Assembly: GCA_947306475.1 (NCBI GenBank)
Contig: CAMZGS010000001.1
Span: 310,001 to 374,000, forward strand
DNA from: an uncultured Comamonas sp.
GTDB lineage: Bacteria > Pseudomonadota > Gammaproteobacteria > Burkholderiales > Burkholderiaceae_C
Direction: 5' to 3'
Length of the DNA stretch: 64,000 nt
Shown piece by piece: positions 29,648-39,003 of this stretch. How positions within the stretch are numbered: position 1 is the first letter of the stretch; each line of letters begins with the position of its first letter. Position numbers and translations under genes: made by a program. The notes below the pieces were generated by a model, which worked only from the letters and a program-made list of their open reading frames with translations, had not been told where the DNA came from and ran no database searches.

Positions 29648-32600
29648 TCAGTCCTTGCTGCGCCGGGTGTAGATCAGGTCCATGGCCGTCTGCTCGCCGG
29701 TCTGGCCGCGCAGGGTCAGGCGTTTGGTCAGGTCGTAGAAGATGAACAGGGTGCCCATGGCGCCGTCCAGGCTTTGTTCGTAGGCCAGGTACAGGTCCTG
29801 CGAGATGCGCTTGCCCAGGGTCAGGGCCGAGCCTTCGGCGCCGTTGCCGCCCTTGAAACCGATTTCGTCCAGCCCCAGGTTGCCGGCAATGTTGCCGGCG
29901 CCGCTGCCGCCGCTGAGCAGCGCCAGCGCTGCCTGTTGCAGCAGGGCAGTTTCGGCACCGCCTTCGGCTGGATCGCGCCCCATGACGACCCAGGAAAGGC
30001 GCTCGGCATCGGGCATCACCGGGTCGGAGTAGAGCTGCACGCGCGGGGCGCTGGCGCTGCCGGCCACCTTGACGCCAGCACGCACGGGGATGTTGGGGCG
30101 CAGGGCGATGATGTCCAGGCTGGGGTTGTCGTAGGGGCCGCTGAAGCGGATGGTGCCTTGCTCGATGTCCAGCGACTGGCCCCAGGCGCGGTAGCGTCCT
30201 TCCTGGGTGTGGATTTCACCGGTGACGCGTGGGCCGCCCTGGATGGTGAGCTGGCCGTTCAGGCGCGTGGTCAGGCCGTAGCCTTGCAGGGCAAAGTCCG
30301 GGCCCAGGTCCAGGGTGAGGTGGATGTCGGGCTTGAGCGCGGCGCGCACCGAGCCTTCGGGCGCCGGGGTGCGCGCGGCCTTGCGTGCTTCCAGGGCCTT
30401 GCGCTGGGCTTCCTGCTTGCGCAGCGCAGCCGATTGCACATGCACATCGCCATCGAGGCGCGGCGCCGAAACATCGGCCAGCAGCAGGGCGGCGCGGTTG
30501 ACGGTCAGCGCCCCGTCCAGGTGCAGCTGCTCGTCTTCCATGCGTGCGTGGAGGTTGCCGCTGATGCCCATTTGCCGGTCGGCACGCACCAGCACTTGCA
30601 GATTGTTCAGCTGAGCGCGCACGTCCATCTGGATGCCGCTGCCGCCCGATTCCGGGTCATAGACGATGAAGCCGCTGCCGTTGAGGTTGCCCCCTTCCCT
30701 GGGTGCGTCGGTGAGGTTGCCGCTGCGCCCCGGAACGCGCGCCTGGTTGGCGGTGCCGCCTTCCAGGTACAGGCGTTCGATGTCCAGGCGGTTGCCGGCA
30801 AAGTGCGCCAGCAGCTGGCCGTTCTTGAGGTTGACGCCTTCCAGCAGGGAGGACAGCGCCAGCTCCTCGGCGCGCACTTCACCCTTCCAGGTGGGGGCGC
30901 TGCGCGTGCCGCCCAGCAGCACATCGCCACGCAGGTTGCCTTCCACGCGCCAGCCCGGCGGCGCAAACGAGGCCCATACGCCAATGTTGGGCAGCAGCAG
31001 CTGCACCGAGCCGCTCAGCGGTGCATGCTCGGGCCATTGCCAGCCCTGGCGGGTGCGCTGGATGGGGCTTTGCACGCTGGCGTGGATGGTGCCCGCGCGT
31101 TCCGAGGCCCACAGCACCTGGGCGGTGAGGTCTTTTCCCTCCAGGCCCAGTTGCGCCTGAAAGTGTTGCAGCCGCACGCGTCGGCCCTGGTTGGGCTGGC
31201 GCAGCCGCTGTTGTGTGCTGTCGGCACTGCCGCTGCTGCGCACGACGGTGACGGGGGCGGCATTCTCGTCGGCCACGGCAATGCGCACGTCGCCGCTGGC
31301 GCGCTCCAGCAGGGCATGCACCTTGGGGGTGCGCACCAGGGTGTCGATGTCCCATTCGCCCTGCAACACCAGGTCGCCGCTGACGCCGGCGCGCCCCAGC
31401 ACCGGGTCGTTGGGGGTGAGGGCATCGGCCCAGGCCAGGGGCAGGCCGCTCAGGTGTCCCTGGCTGCGCAGCCCCAGGGTGGCGAGGTTCAGCTCCAGTG
31501 GCTCCCACCGCACCTTGGCGCTGGCCGAGGCGGTGGCATTGCCGCCGGTGGCCGATGTGCTTGTCGGGGGGGTGACGCTCAGCTGTCCGGCGCTGGCGTG
31601 GATGCGCTCACCCTGCTGGCCGAAGGTGACCGGCTCGGCCAGGGCCAGCAGCCAGTCGGCCTTCTGCCCCTGGGGGCGGGCGTGCAGCGTCAGCGATTCC
31701 AGGCGTGCCTGCCAGGATTGGGGGGCCCAGTGTGCCTGCACGGCGGCATCAAGGCGCAGGTGTTGTACCCCGCGGAGGACTTCGGCGCTCAGGCGGGCGT
31801 CCAGCTGGTCGGGCGGCCCCTGTAGCTGGAGCGCCAGATTCTTGATTTCTGTAGCGTTTGCCGCAGGCGGGCTGTACAAAAGATGGGGAATCTCCACGAA
31901 ACCCTTGATATTCAAAGCGGTAGGAGCTATGGATTTTGTAGTTTCTGCGTTCTGTGCGGTGGTTTCAGCGGCAGGTGCATCGGCGTCCGCTCCAGGCTTG
32001 GCCGCGGGGGCTGGTGGCAGCAGGCTGGCCCAGCCACCCTGCCAGTCCAGTTGCGCGCGGGCCTGGCCTTGCAGGGCCGGGGCGGCGCCGCCCACACCGG
32101 GCAGCTGGGCCAGCCAGCGCGACAGTTGCTCGGCCTGGGTGATGCTGGCTTGCAGCTGGCCCTGGCCGTTGTCGCGGCCCAGCGTGCCTTGCAGTTGGGC
32201 GCGTGCGCCGGGCAGCTCCAGGCGGGTGTCCTGTTCGCTGGTGAGCAGCTGGGTGTCCTGGTTCCACGACAGTTGCGGGCTGTGCAGCTGCGCGCCCCAG
32301 GCGTCGATGGCGATGTCGTGCAGTTGCAGCAGCGGTGCCTGCCACTGGCCCTGGGCGCGTGCCTGGCGCAGGCCGGGAGCGCTGGTGGGTTGGTCCGGTT
32401 GCAGGTTCAGGGTGAATTGCACCTGCTGATCGGCATCGGCCTGTGCCTCCAGACGGCCGCTGATGCTTTGTCTGGGCAGGCTGGCCAGGGCGCGTTGCGG
32501 GTTGATCTGCTCCAGCTGCAGTTGCGCTTCCAGCGTGTGCTGCTGCGTGTCAAAACGCCCTTGCGCCTGCAGCTGGCCGCCGTCGTTGCCGGGCAGTTGC

Positions 32601-33841
32601 AGCAGCAGCTCCTCCAGCAGCCAGTGCGCACCACTTTGCTGGGCGCGCGCTTGCAGGTGGCGCAGGGGCAGGGCGCCTTGATCCCAGGCCCCGGCCAGGG
32701 CGTTGTCCAGCTCGGCCTGTACGCTCCACAGGCCCTGGTCGTCGGTGTGTATGCGCACCTGGCCGTGGATGTCGCTGGGCGGCAGCGCTGCGGTCAGCAG
32801 CGCCAGGTTGAGCTGCTTGAAGCGGGCCTGCGCTTCGGGCAGGGGCTGGGTCTGCCAGGGGCGGATGGTGGCCTGGATGTGGGCGTTCAGACCAGCGGTT
32901 TCATCGGCCTCGGCAGCGGTACCGACATCAATCGTCTTTGGGGGAACAGCCTGGGCCCTGGCCGCCACCTCATCGGGGTGCAGGGCGCGAGCATGGGCGC
33001 GTAGTTGCAGCTGTGCGTTCTTGCCGGCCAGGGTGCCGGTGATGCTGGCCAGGGTATCGACGGTGATGGGCTGCTCAATCTGCGGCGGTGCCGGCAGGCT
33101 GGCCTGCACGCTGCCTTTGAGTTGCATGGGGGCGGCGCCCTGCAGTTGCACTTGCGCGTGCAGCTGGGCGGGGGCGCTGTCGGCGCCATTGAGCGGATAG
33201 TCCAGGCCCAGCAGTTGCAACTGGTGCTGGCTGCCGTTGTAGTCGTAGCGGGCCTTGAGGTGCTGCAGCTGGGCGTTGGGCGTATCGCCCCAGGTAAGCA
33301 GGTCAATCTGCACCGGCAGGGCGATGCGTACCGGCAGGTCCAGGCTTTGCAGGGGTTCGGTCGGCGTATCGTCCGGCTTGGGGTCAGGCTGGGTGCGGAT
33401 ATGCACAGCGGCCATGCGCAGCATCTCGACCTGCACTTGCTGGCGCAGCAGCTGGCCCAGGCTCCAGTTCAGGGAAAGCTCCTGAATATCTAGCTGCAAA
33501 CGCTCGCTGGTAAAGCGCAAATGGCCGATTTGGCCACCATGGCGCAGGCTGCCTTTGGCGTTCTGGAACTCCAGTGCATACCCCGCCGGCAGCCAGCGCT
33601 GCACCAGTGCCAGGGTTTGCGGCAGCGATTGCGGGCGCCCGGTCCACCACCACAGGCCAGCCAGTGCCAGGTTCAGCAGGACGGCCAGCGCCACCAGACC
33701 CAGCAGCAGGCGCCGCAGCCAGCGCCGCTTGCCGCTGGGGGCGGGCGGCGGGCTGGGCGGGCGACCACCCGGTGCGTTGCTGGCGCCGTCGGGCGACAGG
33801 GCTGTGAGGGGATCCAGCGTGGGCTCTTGGCGCTCGTGCAT
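29648..33841 (-). CDS. tamB: Translocation and assembly module protein TamB
   Basis: 1397 aa, N-terminal TM anchor, conserved C-terminal DUF490-like region; adjacent to tamA. Confidence 0.9.
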   Translation of the reverse strand: MHERQEPTLDPLTALSPDGASNAPGGRPPSPPPAPSGKRRWLRRLLLGLVALAVLLNLALAGLWWWTGRPQSLPQTLALVQRWLPAGYALEFQNAKGSLRHGGQIGHLRFTSERLQLDIQELSLNWSLGQLLRQQVQVEMLRMAAVHIRTQPDPKPDDTPTEPLQSLDLPVRIALPVQIDLLTWGDTPNAQLQHLKARYDYNGSQHQLQLLGLDYPLNGADSAPAQLHAQVQLQGAAPMQLKGSVQASLPAPPQIEQPITVDTLASITGTLAGKNAQLQLRAHARALHPDEVAARAQAVPPKTIDVGTAAEADETAGLNAHIQATIRPWQTQPLPEAQARFKQLNLALLTAALPPSDIHGQVRIHTDDQGLWSVQAELDNALAGAWDQGALPLRHLQARAQQSGAHWLLEELLLQLPGNDGGQLQAQGRFDTQQHTLEAQLQLEQINPQRALASLPRQSISGRLEAQADADQQVQFTLNLQPDQPTSAPGLRQARAQGQWQAPLLQLHDIAIDAWGAQLHSPQLSWNQDTQLLTSEQDTRLELPGARAQLQGTLGRDNGQGQLQASITQAEQLSRWLAQLPGVGGAAPALQGQARAQLDWQGGWASLLPPAPAAKPGADADAPAAETTAQNAETTKSIAPTALNIKGFVEIPHLLYSPPAANATEIKNLALQLQGPPDQLDARLSAEVLRGVQHLRLDAAVQAHWAPQSWQARLESLTLHARPQGQKADWLLALAEPVTFGQQGERIHASAGQLSVTPPTSTSATGGNATASASAKVRWEPLELNLATLGLRSQGHLSGLPLAWADALTPNDPVLGRAGVSGDLVLQGEWDIDTLVRTPKVHALLERASGDVRIAVADENAAPVTVVRSSGSADSTQQRLRQPNQGRRVRLQHFQAQLGLEGKDLTAQVLWASERAGTIHASVQSPIQRTRQGWQWPEHAPLSGSVQLLLPNIGVWASFAPPGWRVEGNLRGDVLLGGTRSAPTWKGEVRAEELALSSLLEGVNLKNGQLLAHFAGNRLDIERLYLEGGTANQARVPGRSGNLTDAPREGGNLNGSGFIVYDPESGGSGIQMDVRAQLNNLQVLVRADRQMGISGNLHARMEDEQLHLDGALTVNRAALLLADVSAPRLDGDVHVQSAALRKQEAQRKALEARKAARTPAPEGSVRAALKPDIHLTLDLGPDFALQGYGLTTRLNGQLTIQGGPRVTGEIHTQEGRYRAWGQSLDIEQGTIRFSGPYDNPSLDIIALRPNIPVRAGVKVAGSASAPRVQLYSDPVMPDAERLSWVVMGRDPAEGGAETALLQQAALALLSGGSGAGNIAGNLGLDEIGFKGGNGAEGSALTLGKRISQDLYLAYEQSLDGAMGTLFIFYDLTKRLTLRGQTGEQTAMDLIYTRRSKD
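31846..31938. repeat. Possible dispersed repeat copy embedded in frame in tamB
   Basis: Minus-strand CATAGCTCCTACCGCTTTGAATATCAAGGGTTTC resembles GATAGCTGCTGGCGCTTATCTGATATGGGTTTC at 63152. Confidence 0.4.
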
Positions 33842-33851
33842 AGGCTAAAGG

Positions 33852-35726
33852 TCAGAAGGTGAAGCCCAGGCGCAGGTGCAGGCGGATCTTCTGGGTCTTG
33901 AAGCCATAGGCCAGATCGGCCTGCAGGGGACCGACGGGGCTGTTCCAGCGGATGCCGGTGCCAGCGCCGACAAACAGTGCCATGGCGGTGAAATCGTCGG
34001 CCACGGTGCCGACATCGACGAACACGGTGTGCTCCCAGTCGCGGCGGTTGCCGGCCAGCAGCATGGGGCGTTGCCACTCCAGGCTGCCTGCGGCCATGTA
34101 ACGCCCGCCGATCAGGGTGTCGTATTCGGTGTGGGTGCCGATGCTCTGATAGCTGTAGCCGCGCACGGTGGTGTCGCCGCCGGAGAGGAACAGCAGCGTC
34201 AGCGGCATGTCGGCGCTCTTGCGCGCCAGCAGGGCGCCGCCCTGTGCGCGCCAGACCAGGCGAGCACGGCGTTTGGTGGCAGCATCGCGCTCGCCCATGG
34301 GCTGAAAGTACTGCCAGCGCAGCAGGGTGCGCACAAAGGGCGAGCGCTCTGGCGTGAGGGTGGTGCCCAGGCCCACCTCCGCGGCCAGACCATGGCCGCG
34401 TGTGGGGTTGGTGGGGCTGTTGAAGTAGCGCCCGGTCCAGCCGTAGTTCACGCTCAGCGCCGAGCTCTTGGGGGGGGCATGGTCACCTTGCGGGTTGGCC
34501 AGATCGTAGCGCACGAAGTAGGAGCGGTCGATCTGATCACTGCTCTTGCTGCGCCCGCCGCTGATGGCGACGCTGTTGGACTGGTAGTCGGCCAGCTCGG
34601 CGCGCTGGGCTTCGGCGCTGGCAAACCAGTTCCAGCCGGTGTAGTCGGGCATGGACTGCAGGCGGGTGGAGACCAGGGGGTTCTCCCGGTCCAGCTGCAG
34701 CCGGCTTCGCGCCTGCCAGCCCAGGCCGGGCACGCGGTTGTGCGTGTGGTCCAGCGACAGGCGCGCGCCGGTGTCGGTGCTGATGCCTACGCCGTAAACC
34801 CACTTTTGCAGGGGCGCCTCGCGCACCTGGGCCAGCACCGGCACCTGCACTTCGGCCTGGCCCTCGGGGGCGGCATCGGTCATCAGGGTCAGGAACACTG
34901 AGTCGTACAGGCCCGTGGCGGCGATGCGCTGCTGCACGTCCAGCAGGGTCGATTGGCGGTATTCCTCGCCCACCGGCAGGCGGGCCAGGCGGATGATGCC
35001 TGCGGGGTTGTAGCGCTCGGCGCCTTCAATGACCAGGGGGCCAAAGCGGTACAGCGCCCCGGTATCGTAGGTCAGGCGCAGCTGCGCCTGGTGCGTGTCG
35101 GCATCGATGTCGGCACGGCTTTCGCTCAGCGTGGCGGTGGGGTAGCGGCGGGCCTGCAGACTGCGGATGCCTTCGGCCTTGGCATTGGCCCAGGCGTCCT
35201 GGGTGAAGGGCATGCCCACTTCCAGCGGCCAGTTGTTGGCAATGGCCTGGCGTTGCCAGCGGCCAGCCTCGTTGTTGCCTTGGGGGCTTTTGACCTGGAT
35301 GTCCACCGACGCCACGGTGGTGGGCGTGCCGGGATCGACCTGAATGCGCACCGTGCGCAGCGCATCCGACCCTTGGGGCGGGTCGATGAGATGCAGCTCG
35401 ATGGTTGGGGCAAAGTAGCCCAGGGTGGCCAGCAGGGCGCGGATGTCGGCATCGGCCACGCTGATCAGGCGCGTGAGCTCCTGGCGGCGCAGGCCTTCCA
35501 GATGCTGGTAGCGCTTGAGCTCCAGATGCTCTGAGAGCAGCTTGTGCACGGCATCGGGCTGGGCGACGATTTCCAGCTCGAAATTGGCCGGGGCATTGTC
35601 CACGGAGCCTGGTTTGGCCAGCAGGCCGCAGCCGCTCAGCAGCAGGCTGCAGAGCCAGCCCAGCAGCCACAGGCGCAGCACACGGAAGTGGGCGGCGTGC
35701 ATGGAAGAGGAGGGGGGAGTTTGCAA
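33852..35726 (-). CDS. tamA: Omp85-family assembly factor TamA, with lipoprotein-like signal
   Basis: POTRA and beta-barrel features (LFLSGGDTTVRGYSYQSIG; C-terminal LHLRLGFTF); adjacent to tamB. Confidence 0.88.
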   Translation of the reverse strand: MQTPPSSSMHAAHFRVLRLWLLGWLCSLLLSGCGLLAKPGSVDNAPANFELEIVAQPDAVHKLLSEHLELKRYQHLEGLRRQELTRLISVADADIRALLATLGYFAPTIELHLIDPPQGSDALRTVRIQVDPGTPTTVASVDIQVKSPQGNNEAGRWQRQAIANNWPLEVGMPFTQDAWANAKAEGIRSLQARRYPTATLSESRADIDADTHQAQLRLTYDTGALYRFGPLVIEGAERYNPAGIIRLARLPVGEEYRQSTLLDVQQRIAATGLYDSVFLTLMTDAAPEGQAEVQVPVLAQVREAPLQKWVYGVGISTDTGARLSLDHTHNRVPGLGWQARSRLQLDRENPLVSTRLQSMPDYTGWNWFASAEAQRAELADYQSNSVAISGGRSKSSDQIDRSYFVRYDLANPQGDHAPPKSSALSVNYGWTGRYFNSPTNPTRGHGLAAEVGLGTTLTPERSPFVRTLLRWQYFQPMGERDAATKRRARLVWRAQGGALLARKSADMPLTLLFLSGGDTTVRGYSYQSIGTHTEYDTLIGGRYMAAGSLEWQRPMLLAGNRRDWEHTVFVDVGTVADDFTAMALFVGAGTGIRWNSPVGPLQADLAYGFKTQKIRLHLRLGFTF

Positions 35727-35752
35727 GGGCCAGTCGTTCGTAAAGGGTTTGC

Positions 35753-36940
35753 CTACTTAGAGAGCTGGCGCATGCATTGTTCCAGTCCCTGTACCGTCAG
35801 CGGGTACATCCTGCCGCCCATCAGCTGGTGGATGATGTCGATGCTCTGGCGGTACTGCCACACGCCCTGGGGCTCGGGGTTGATCCAGGCGTAGTGGCTG
35901 AAGGCATCGGTCAGGCGCTGCAGCCAGACGGCACCGGGTTCTTCGTTCATGTATTCCACGCTGCCGCCAGGTTGCAGGATTTCGTAGGGGCTCATGGTGG
36001 CATCGCCCACAAAGATCAGTTTGTAGTCCTGGTTGTACTTGCGGATGATGTCCCAGGTGTCGAACTTCTCGGCAAAGCGGCGGCGGTTGTTCTTCCAGAC
36101 AAAGTCGTACACGCAGTTGTGGAAGTAATAGAACTCCAGGTGCTTGAACTCGGCCTTGGCCGCTGAGAACAGCTCCTCCACGCGCTGGATGTGGTCGTCC
36201 ATGGTGCCGCCCACGTCCATCAGCAGCAGCACTTTGACGTTGTTGTGCCGCTCGGGAATCATCTGAATGTCCAGCCAGCCGGCATTGGCGGCGGTGTTGC
36301 GGATGGTGCCGGGCAGATCCAGTTCCAGTTCACCGCCCTGGCGCGCAAACTTGCGCAGCCGCCGCAGTGCCACCTTGATGTTGCGCGTGCCCAGCTCCTG
36401 CGTGTCGTCGTAGTCGCGGTAGGCGCGCTGCTCCCAGACCTTGACGGCGCTGCGGTTGCGCCCGGCGCCGCCAATGCGGACGCCCGCCGGGTTGTAGCCA
36501 CCATGCCCGAAGGGGCTGGTGCCGCCGGTGCCAATCCACTTGTTGCCGCCCTGGTGGCGCTCCTTTTGCTCCTCCAGGCGCTTGCGCAGGGTCTCCATCA
36601 GCTCGTCCCAGCCCATGGCCTTGAGGGCAGCCTTCTCTTCCGGGGAGAGCTCGCGCTCCAGCATCTTGCGCAGCCAGTCGGCGGGGATCTCCTGCGTCAG
36701 GTCGGTCAGCATCTCCACCCCCTTGAAGTAGGCAGCAAAGGCGCGGTCGAACTTGTCGAAGTGCTTCTCGTCCTTGACCAGGATGAGGCGGGCCAAGTAG
36801 TAAAAGTCGTCCAGGCTCCAGCCGTCCTCGGACTTGGGGCCGACCACGCCCTCTTGCAGGGCTTCGAGCAGGGCCAGAAACTCCTTGACCGAAACCGGCA
36901 GCTTGGCCGCACGCAGGGTGTAGAAAAAATCAATCAGCAT
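35753..36940 (-). CDS. VWA domain-containing CoxE-like protein
   Basis: NVKVLLLMDVGGTMDDHIQRVEELFSAAK; paired with MoxR gene. Confidence 0.85.
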   Translation of the reverse strand: MLIDFFYTLRAAKLPVSVKEFLALLEALQEGVVGPKSEDGWSLDDFYYLARLILVKDEKHFDKFDRAFAAYFKGVEMLTDLTQEIPADWLRKMLERELSPEEKAALKAMGWDELMETLRKRLEEQKERHQGGNKWIGTGGTSPFGHGGYNPAGVRIGGAGRNRSAVKVWEQRAYRDYDDTQELGTRNIKVALRRLRKFARQGGELELDLPGTIRNTAANAGWLDIQMIPERHNNVKVLLLMDVGGTMDDHIQRVEELFSAAKAEFKHLEFYYFHNCVYDFVWKNNRRRFAEKFDTWDIIRKYNQDYKLIFVGDATMSPYEILQPGGSVEYMNEEPGAVWLQRLTDAFSHYAWINPEPQGVWQYRQSIDIIHQLMGGRMYPLTVQGLEQCMRQLSK

Positions 36941-36946
36941 GAAATC

Positions 36947-36982
36947 GGCCTCCAGCGCTTATGTGGCGGGCGGATGCAGCTC
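36947..36982. repeat. Dispersed repeat, short type, overlapping the 3' end of the GNAT gene
   Basis: Minus strand GAGCTGCATCCGCCCGCCACATAAGCGCTGGAGGCC aligns with copies at 6926 and 45907. Confidence 0.65.
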
Positions 36983-37561
36983 TAAAAGATGAAGTAAATG
37001 GGCGCGAACATCAGGCCATTCACCGTGGTGCAGGCTGTACATCACCGTGTCGCGGATGGTGCCGTCGCGGCGCAGGGCGTTACCGCGGATGACGCCGTCC
37101 TTTTTGGCACCCAGGCGCTCGATGGCGCGCTGGCTGGCATGGTTGTAGATGTCGGTGCGCCAGCCCACCACGTTGCAGTTCAGCGTCTCGAAGGCGTGGC
37201 TGAGCAACAGCAGCTTGCAGGTGGTGTTGACGTGGCTGCGCTGCACGCTCCTGGCGTACCAGGTGTAGCCAATCTCCACGCGGCGCACCGCTGGCAGGAT
37301 GTCGTGGTAGCTGGTCGAGCCCAGTACACGGTCGTTGCCCTCGTCGATGACGGCAAAGGCAAGGCGGTTGCCGTCGCGGCGCTGCTGCAAGGCCGTCTCG
37401 ATGTAGGCGCGGGTGTTGTGCGGTTCAGGCACGCTGGTGACGCGCAGCTTCCACAGCTGCCCGTCGGCTGCGGCGGCACGCAGGCCGTCCTCATGCTCCA
37501 GCCCCAAAGGTTCCAGGCGCAAGCCATGCAGGTGCAGGGTGACAGGTTGGACGAAAGACAT
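36959..37561 (-). CDS. GNAT-family N-acetyltransferase (RimJ/RimL-like)
   Basis: VEIGYTWYARSVQRSHVNTTCKLLLLSHAFETLNCNVVGWRTDIYNHASQRAIERLGAKKDGVIR. Confidence 0.88.
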   Translation of the reverse strand: MSFVQPVTLHLHGLRLEPLGLEHEDGLRAAAADGQLWKLRVTSVPEPHNTRAYIETALQQRRDGNRLAFAVIDEGNDRVLGSTSYHDILPAVRRVEIGYTWYARSVQRSHVNTTCKLLLLSHAFETLNCNVVGWRTDIYNHASQRAIERLGAKKDGVIRGNALRRDGTIRDTVMYSLHHGEWPDVRAHLLHLLELHPPAT

Positions 37562-37580
37562 GGGCCCGCCCCTGCGTTGT

Positions 37581-38426
37581 CTAGCGGTTGCGCTGGTTCA
37601 TGAACACCAGCTTCTCGAACAGGGAGATGTCCTGCTCGTTCTTCAGGAGCGCACCCACCAGCGGCGGCACGCTGAGCTTCTGGTCGTCGCCTTGCAGGGC
37701 CTCGGGCGGGATTTCCTCGGCCAGCAGCAGGCGCAGCCAGTCCACCAGCTCGCTGGTGGAGGGCTTTTTCTTGAGGCCGGGCAGCTTGCGGATTTCATAG
37801 AACACGCGCATGGCAGCATCGAGCAGCTCGCCCTTGAGGTGGGGAAAGTGCACGTCCACGATCTGGCGCATGGTCTCCGGCTCGGGGAACTTGATGTAGT
37901 GGAAGAAGCAGCGGCGCAGGAAGGCGTCGGGCAGCTCCTTTTCGTTGTTGGAGGTGATGAACACCAGCGGGCGGTGCCTGGCGCGGATGAGCTGGCGCGT
38001 CTCGTAGCAGTAGAACTCCATGCGGTCCAGTTCGCGCAGCAGGTCGTTGGGGAACTCGATGTCGGCCTTGTCGATTTCATCGATCAGCAGCGCCACCGGC
38101 TGTTCCGAGGTGAAGGCCTGCCACAGCACGCCCTGGACGATGTAGTTGTCGATCACCTGCGCGCGCGCATCGCCCAGCTGGCTGTCGCGCAGGCGGTTCA
38201 CTGCATCGTACTCATACAGGCCCTGCTGCGCCTTGGTGGTGGACTTGATGTGCCATTGCAGCAGCGGCATGCCCAGCGCGCGTGCGGCCTCTTCGGCCAG
38301 CAGGGTCTTGCCGGTGCCCGGCTCGCCCTTGACCAGCAAGGGGCGTTGCAGCTGGATGGCGGCATTGACGGCCAGCATCAGATCGGGGGTGGCGACGTAG
38401 TGGTCGGAACCTTGGAATTTCTTCAT
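37581..38426 (-). CDS. MoxR-family AAA+ ATPase
   Basis: Walker A LLVKGEPGTGKTLLAEE, Walker B ALLIDEIDKAD. Confidence 0.93.
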   Translation of the reverse strand: MKKFQGSDHYVATPDLMLAVNAAIQLQRPLLVKGEPGTGKTLLAEEAARALGMPLLQWHIKSTTKAQQGLYEYDAVNRLRDSQLGDARAQVIDNYIVQGVLWQAFTSEQPVALLIDEIDKADIEFPNDLLRELDRMEFYCYETRQLIRARHRPLVFITSNNEKELPDAFLRRCFFHYIKFPEPETMRQIVDVHFPHLKGELLDAAMRVFYEIRKLPGLKKKPSTSELVDWLRLLLAEEIPPEALQGDDQKLSVPPLVGALLKNEQDISLFEKLVFMNQRNR

Positions 38427-38492
38427 GACGGTGCAACAGAGAAAGGTGAGAAAACGTGAGCTGCCTGTGTGGGCGCGGTCAGGCGCTTGCCA

Positions 38493-38930
38493 TCAGTCGC
38501 GCGTGGCGCGGCGCTGCACGGCGGCGACGTAGCTGGCGCCATCGGGTGGCAGGCCGCTGCGCTGACTGTCGGCCAGCATCTGGCCCAGGCATTCCATGGT
38601 GACGTGGTGGGCGGCGTGCAGGCCGCCATCAAGGCGCTTGGCCAGCAGTTCCACCGCCTGACGAATGCCGCGCGGCTGGTCGATGCTGCACTGCTCGCTG
38701 ATCGACAGGTGCATCGACAGGTGCAGGAACGGGTTGGTGCGCCCTGGTTCCAGATCGTAGTTGCGCGCAATGGCGGCCTCGACGTCGTCCAGTTCGGCAA
38801 AGTATTCGGGGTGTTCGGCAATCCACAGGCTGGCCAGGGTCTCGATGGCTTCCATGGGGGCCTGCGTCTGCATCTTGGAGCGTACGCCGCAGAAGAAGCG
38901 ACGCACATCGGCTTGACTGGGTTGAAACAT
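38493..38930 (-). CDS. DUF1841 family protein
   Basis: MFQPSQADVRRFFCGVR...RTNPFLHLSMHLSISEQCSIDQPRGIR. Confidence 0.85.
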   Translation of the reverse strand: MFQPSQADVRRFFCGVRSKMQTQAPMEAIETLASLWIAEHPEYFAELDDVEAAIARNYDLEPGRTNPFLHLSMHLSISEQCSIDQPRGIRQAVELLAKRLDGGLHAAHHVTMECLGQMLADSQRSGLPPDGASYVAAVQRRATRD

Positions 38931-39003
38931 AGCCCGCCAGCGTAGCATGAGCCGAAGGGCCGGCGCAGCTGCGGGCGTTTGCTTGTGGTGTGGCTGCAGG
39001 CGC

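Noticed and set aside
29230-29745. 171-aa ORF running through the tRNA-Arg gene
   Set aside because: Fortuitous frame joining the dmeF remnant, the tRNA and antisense tamB.
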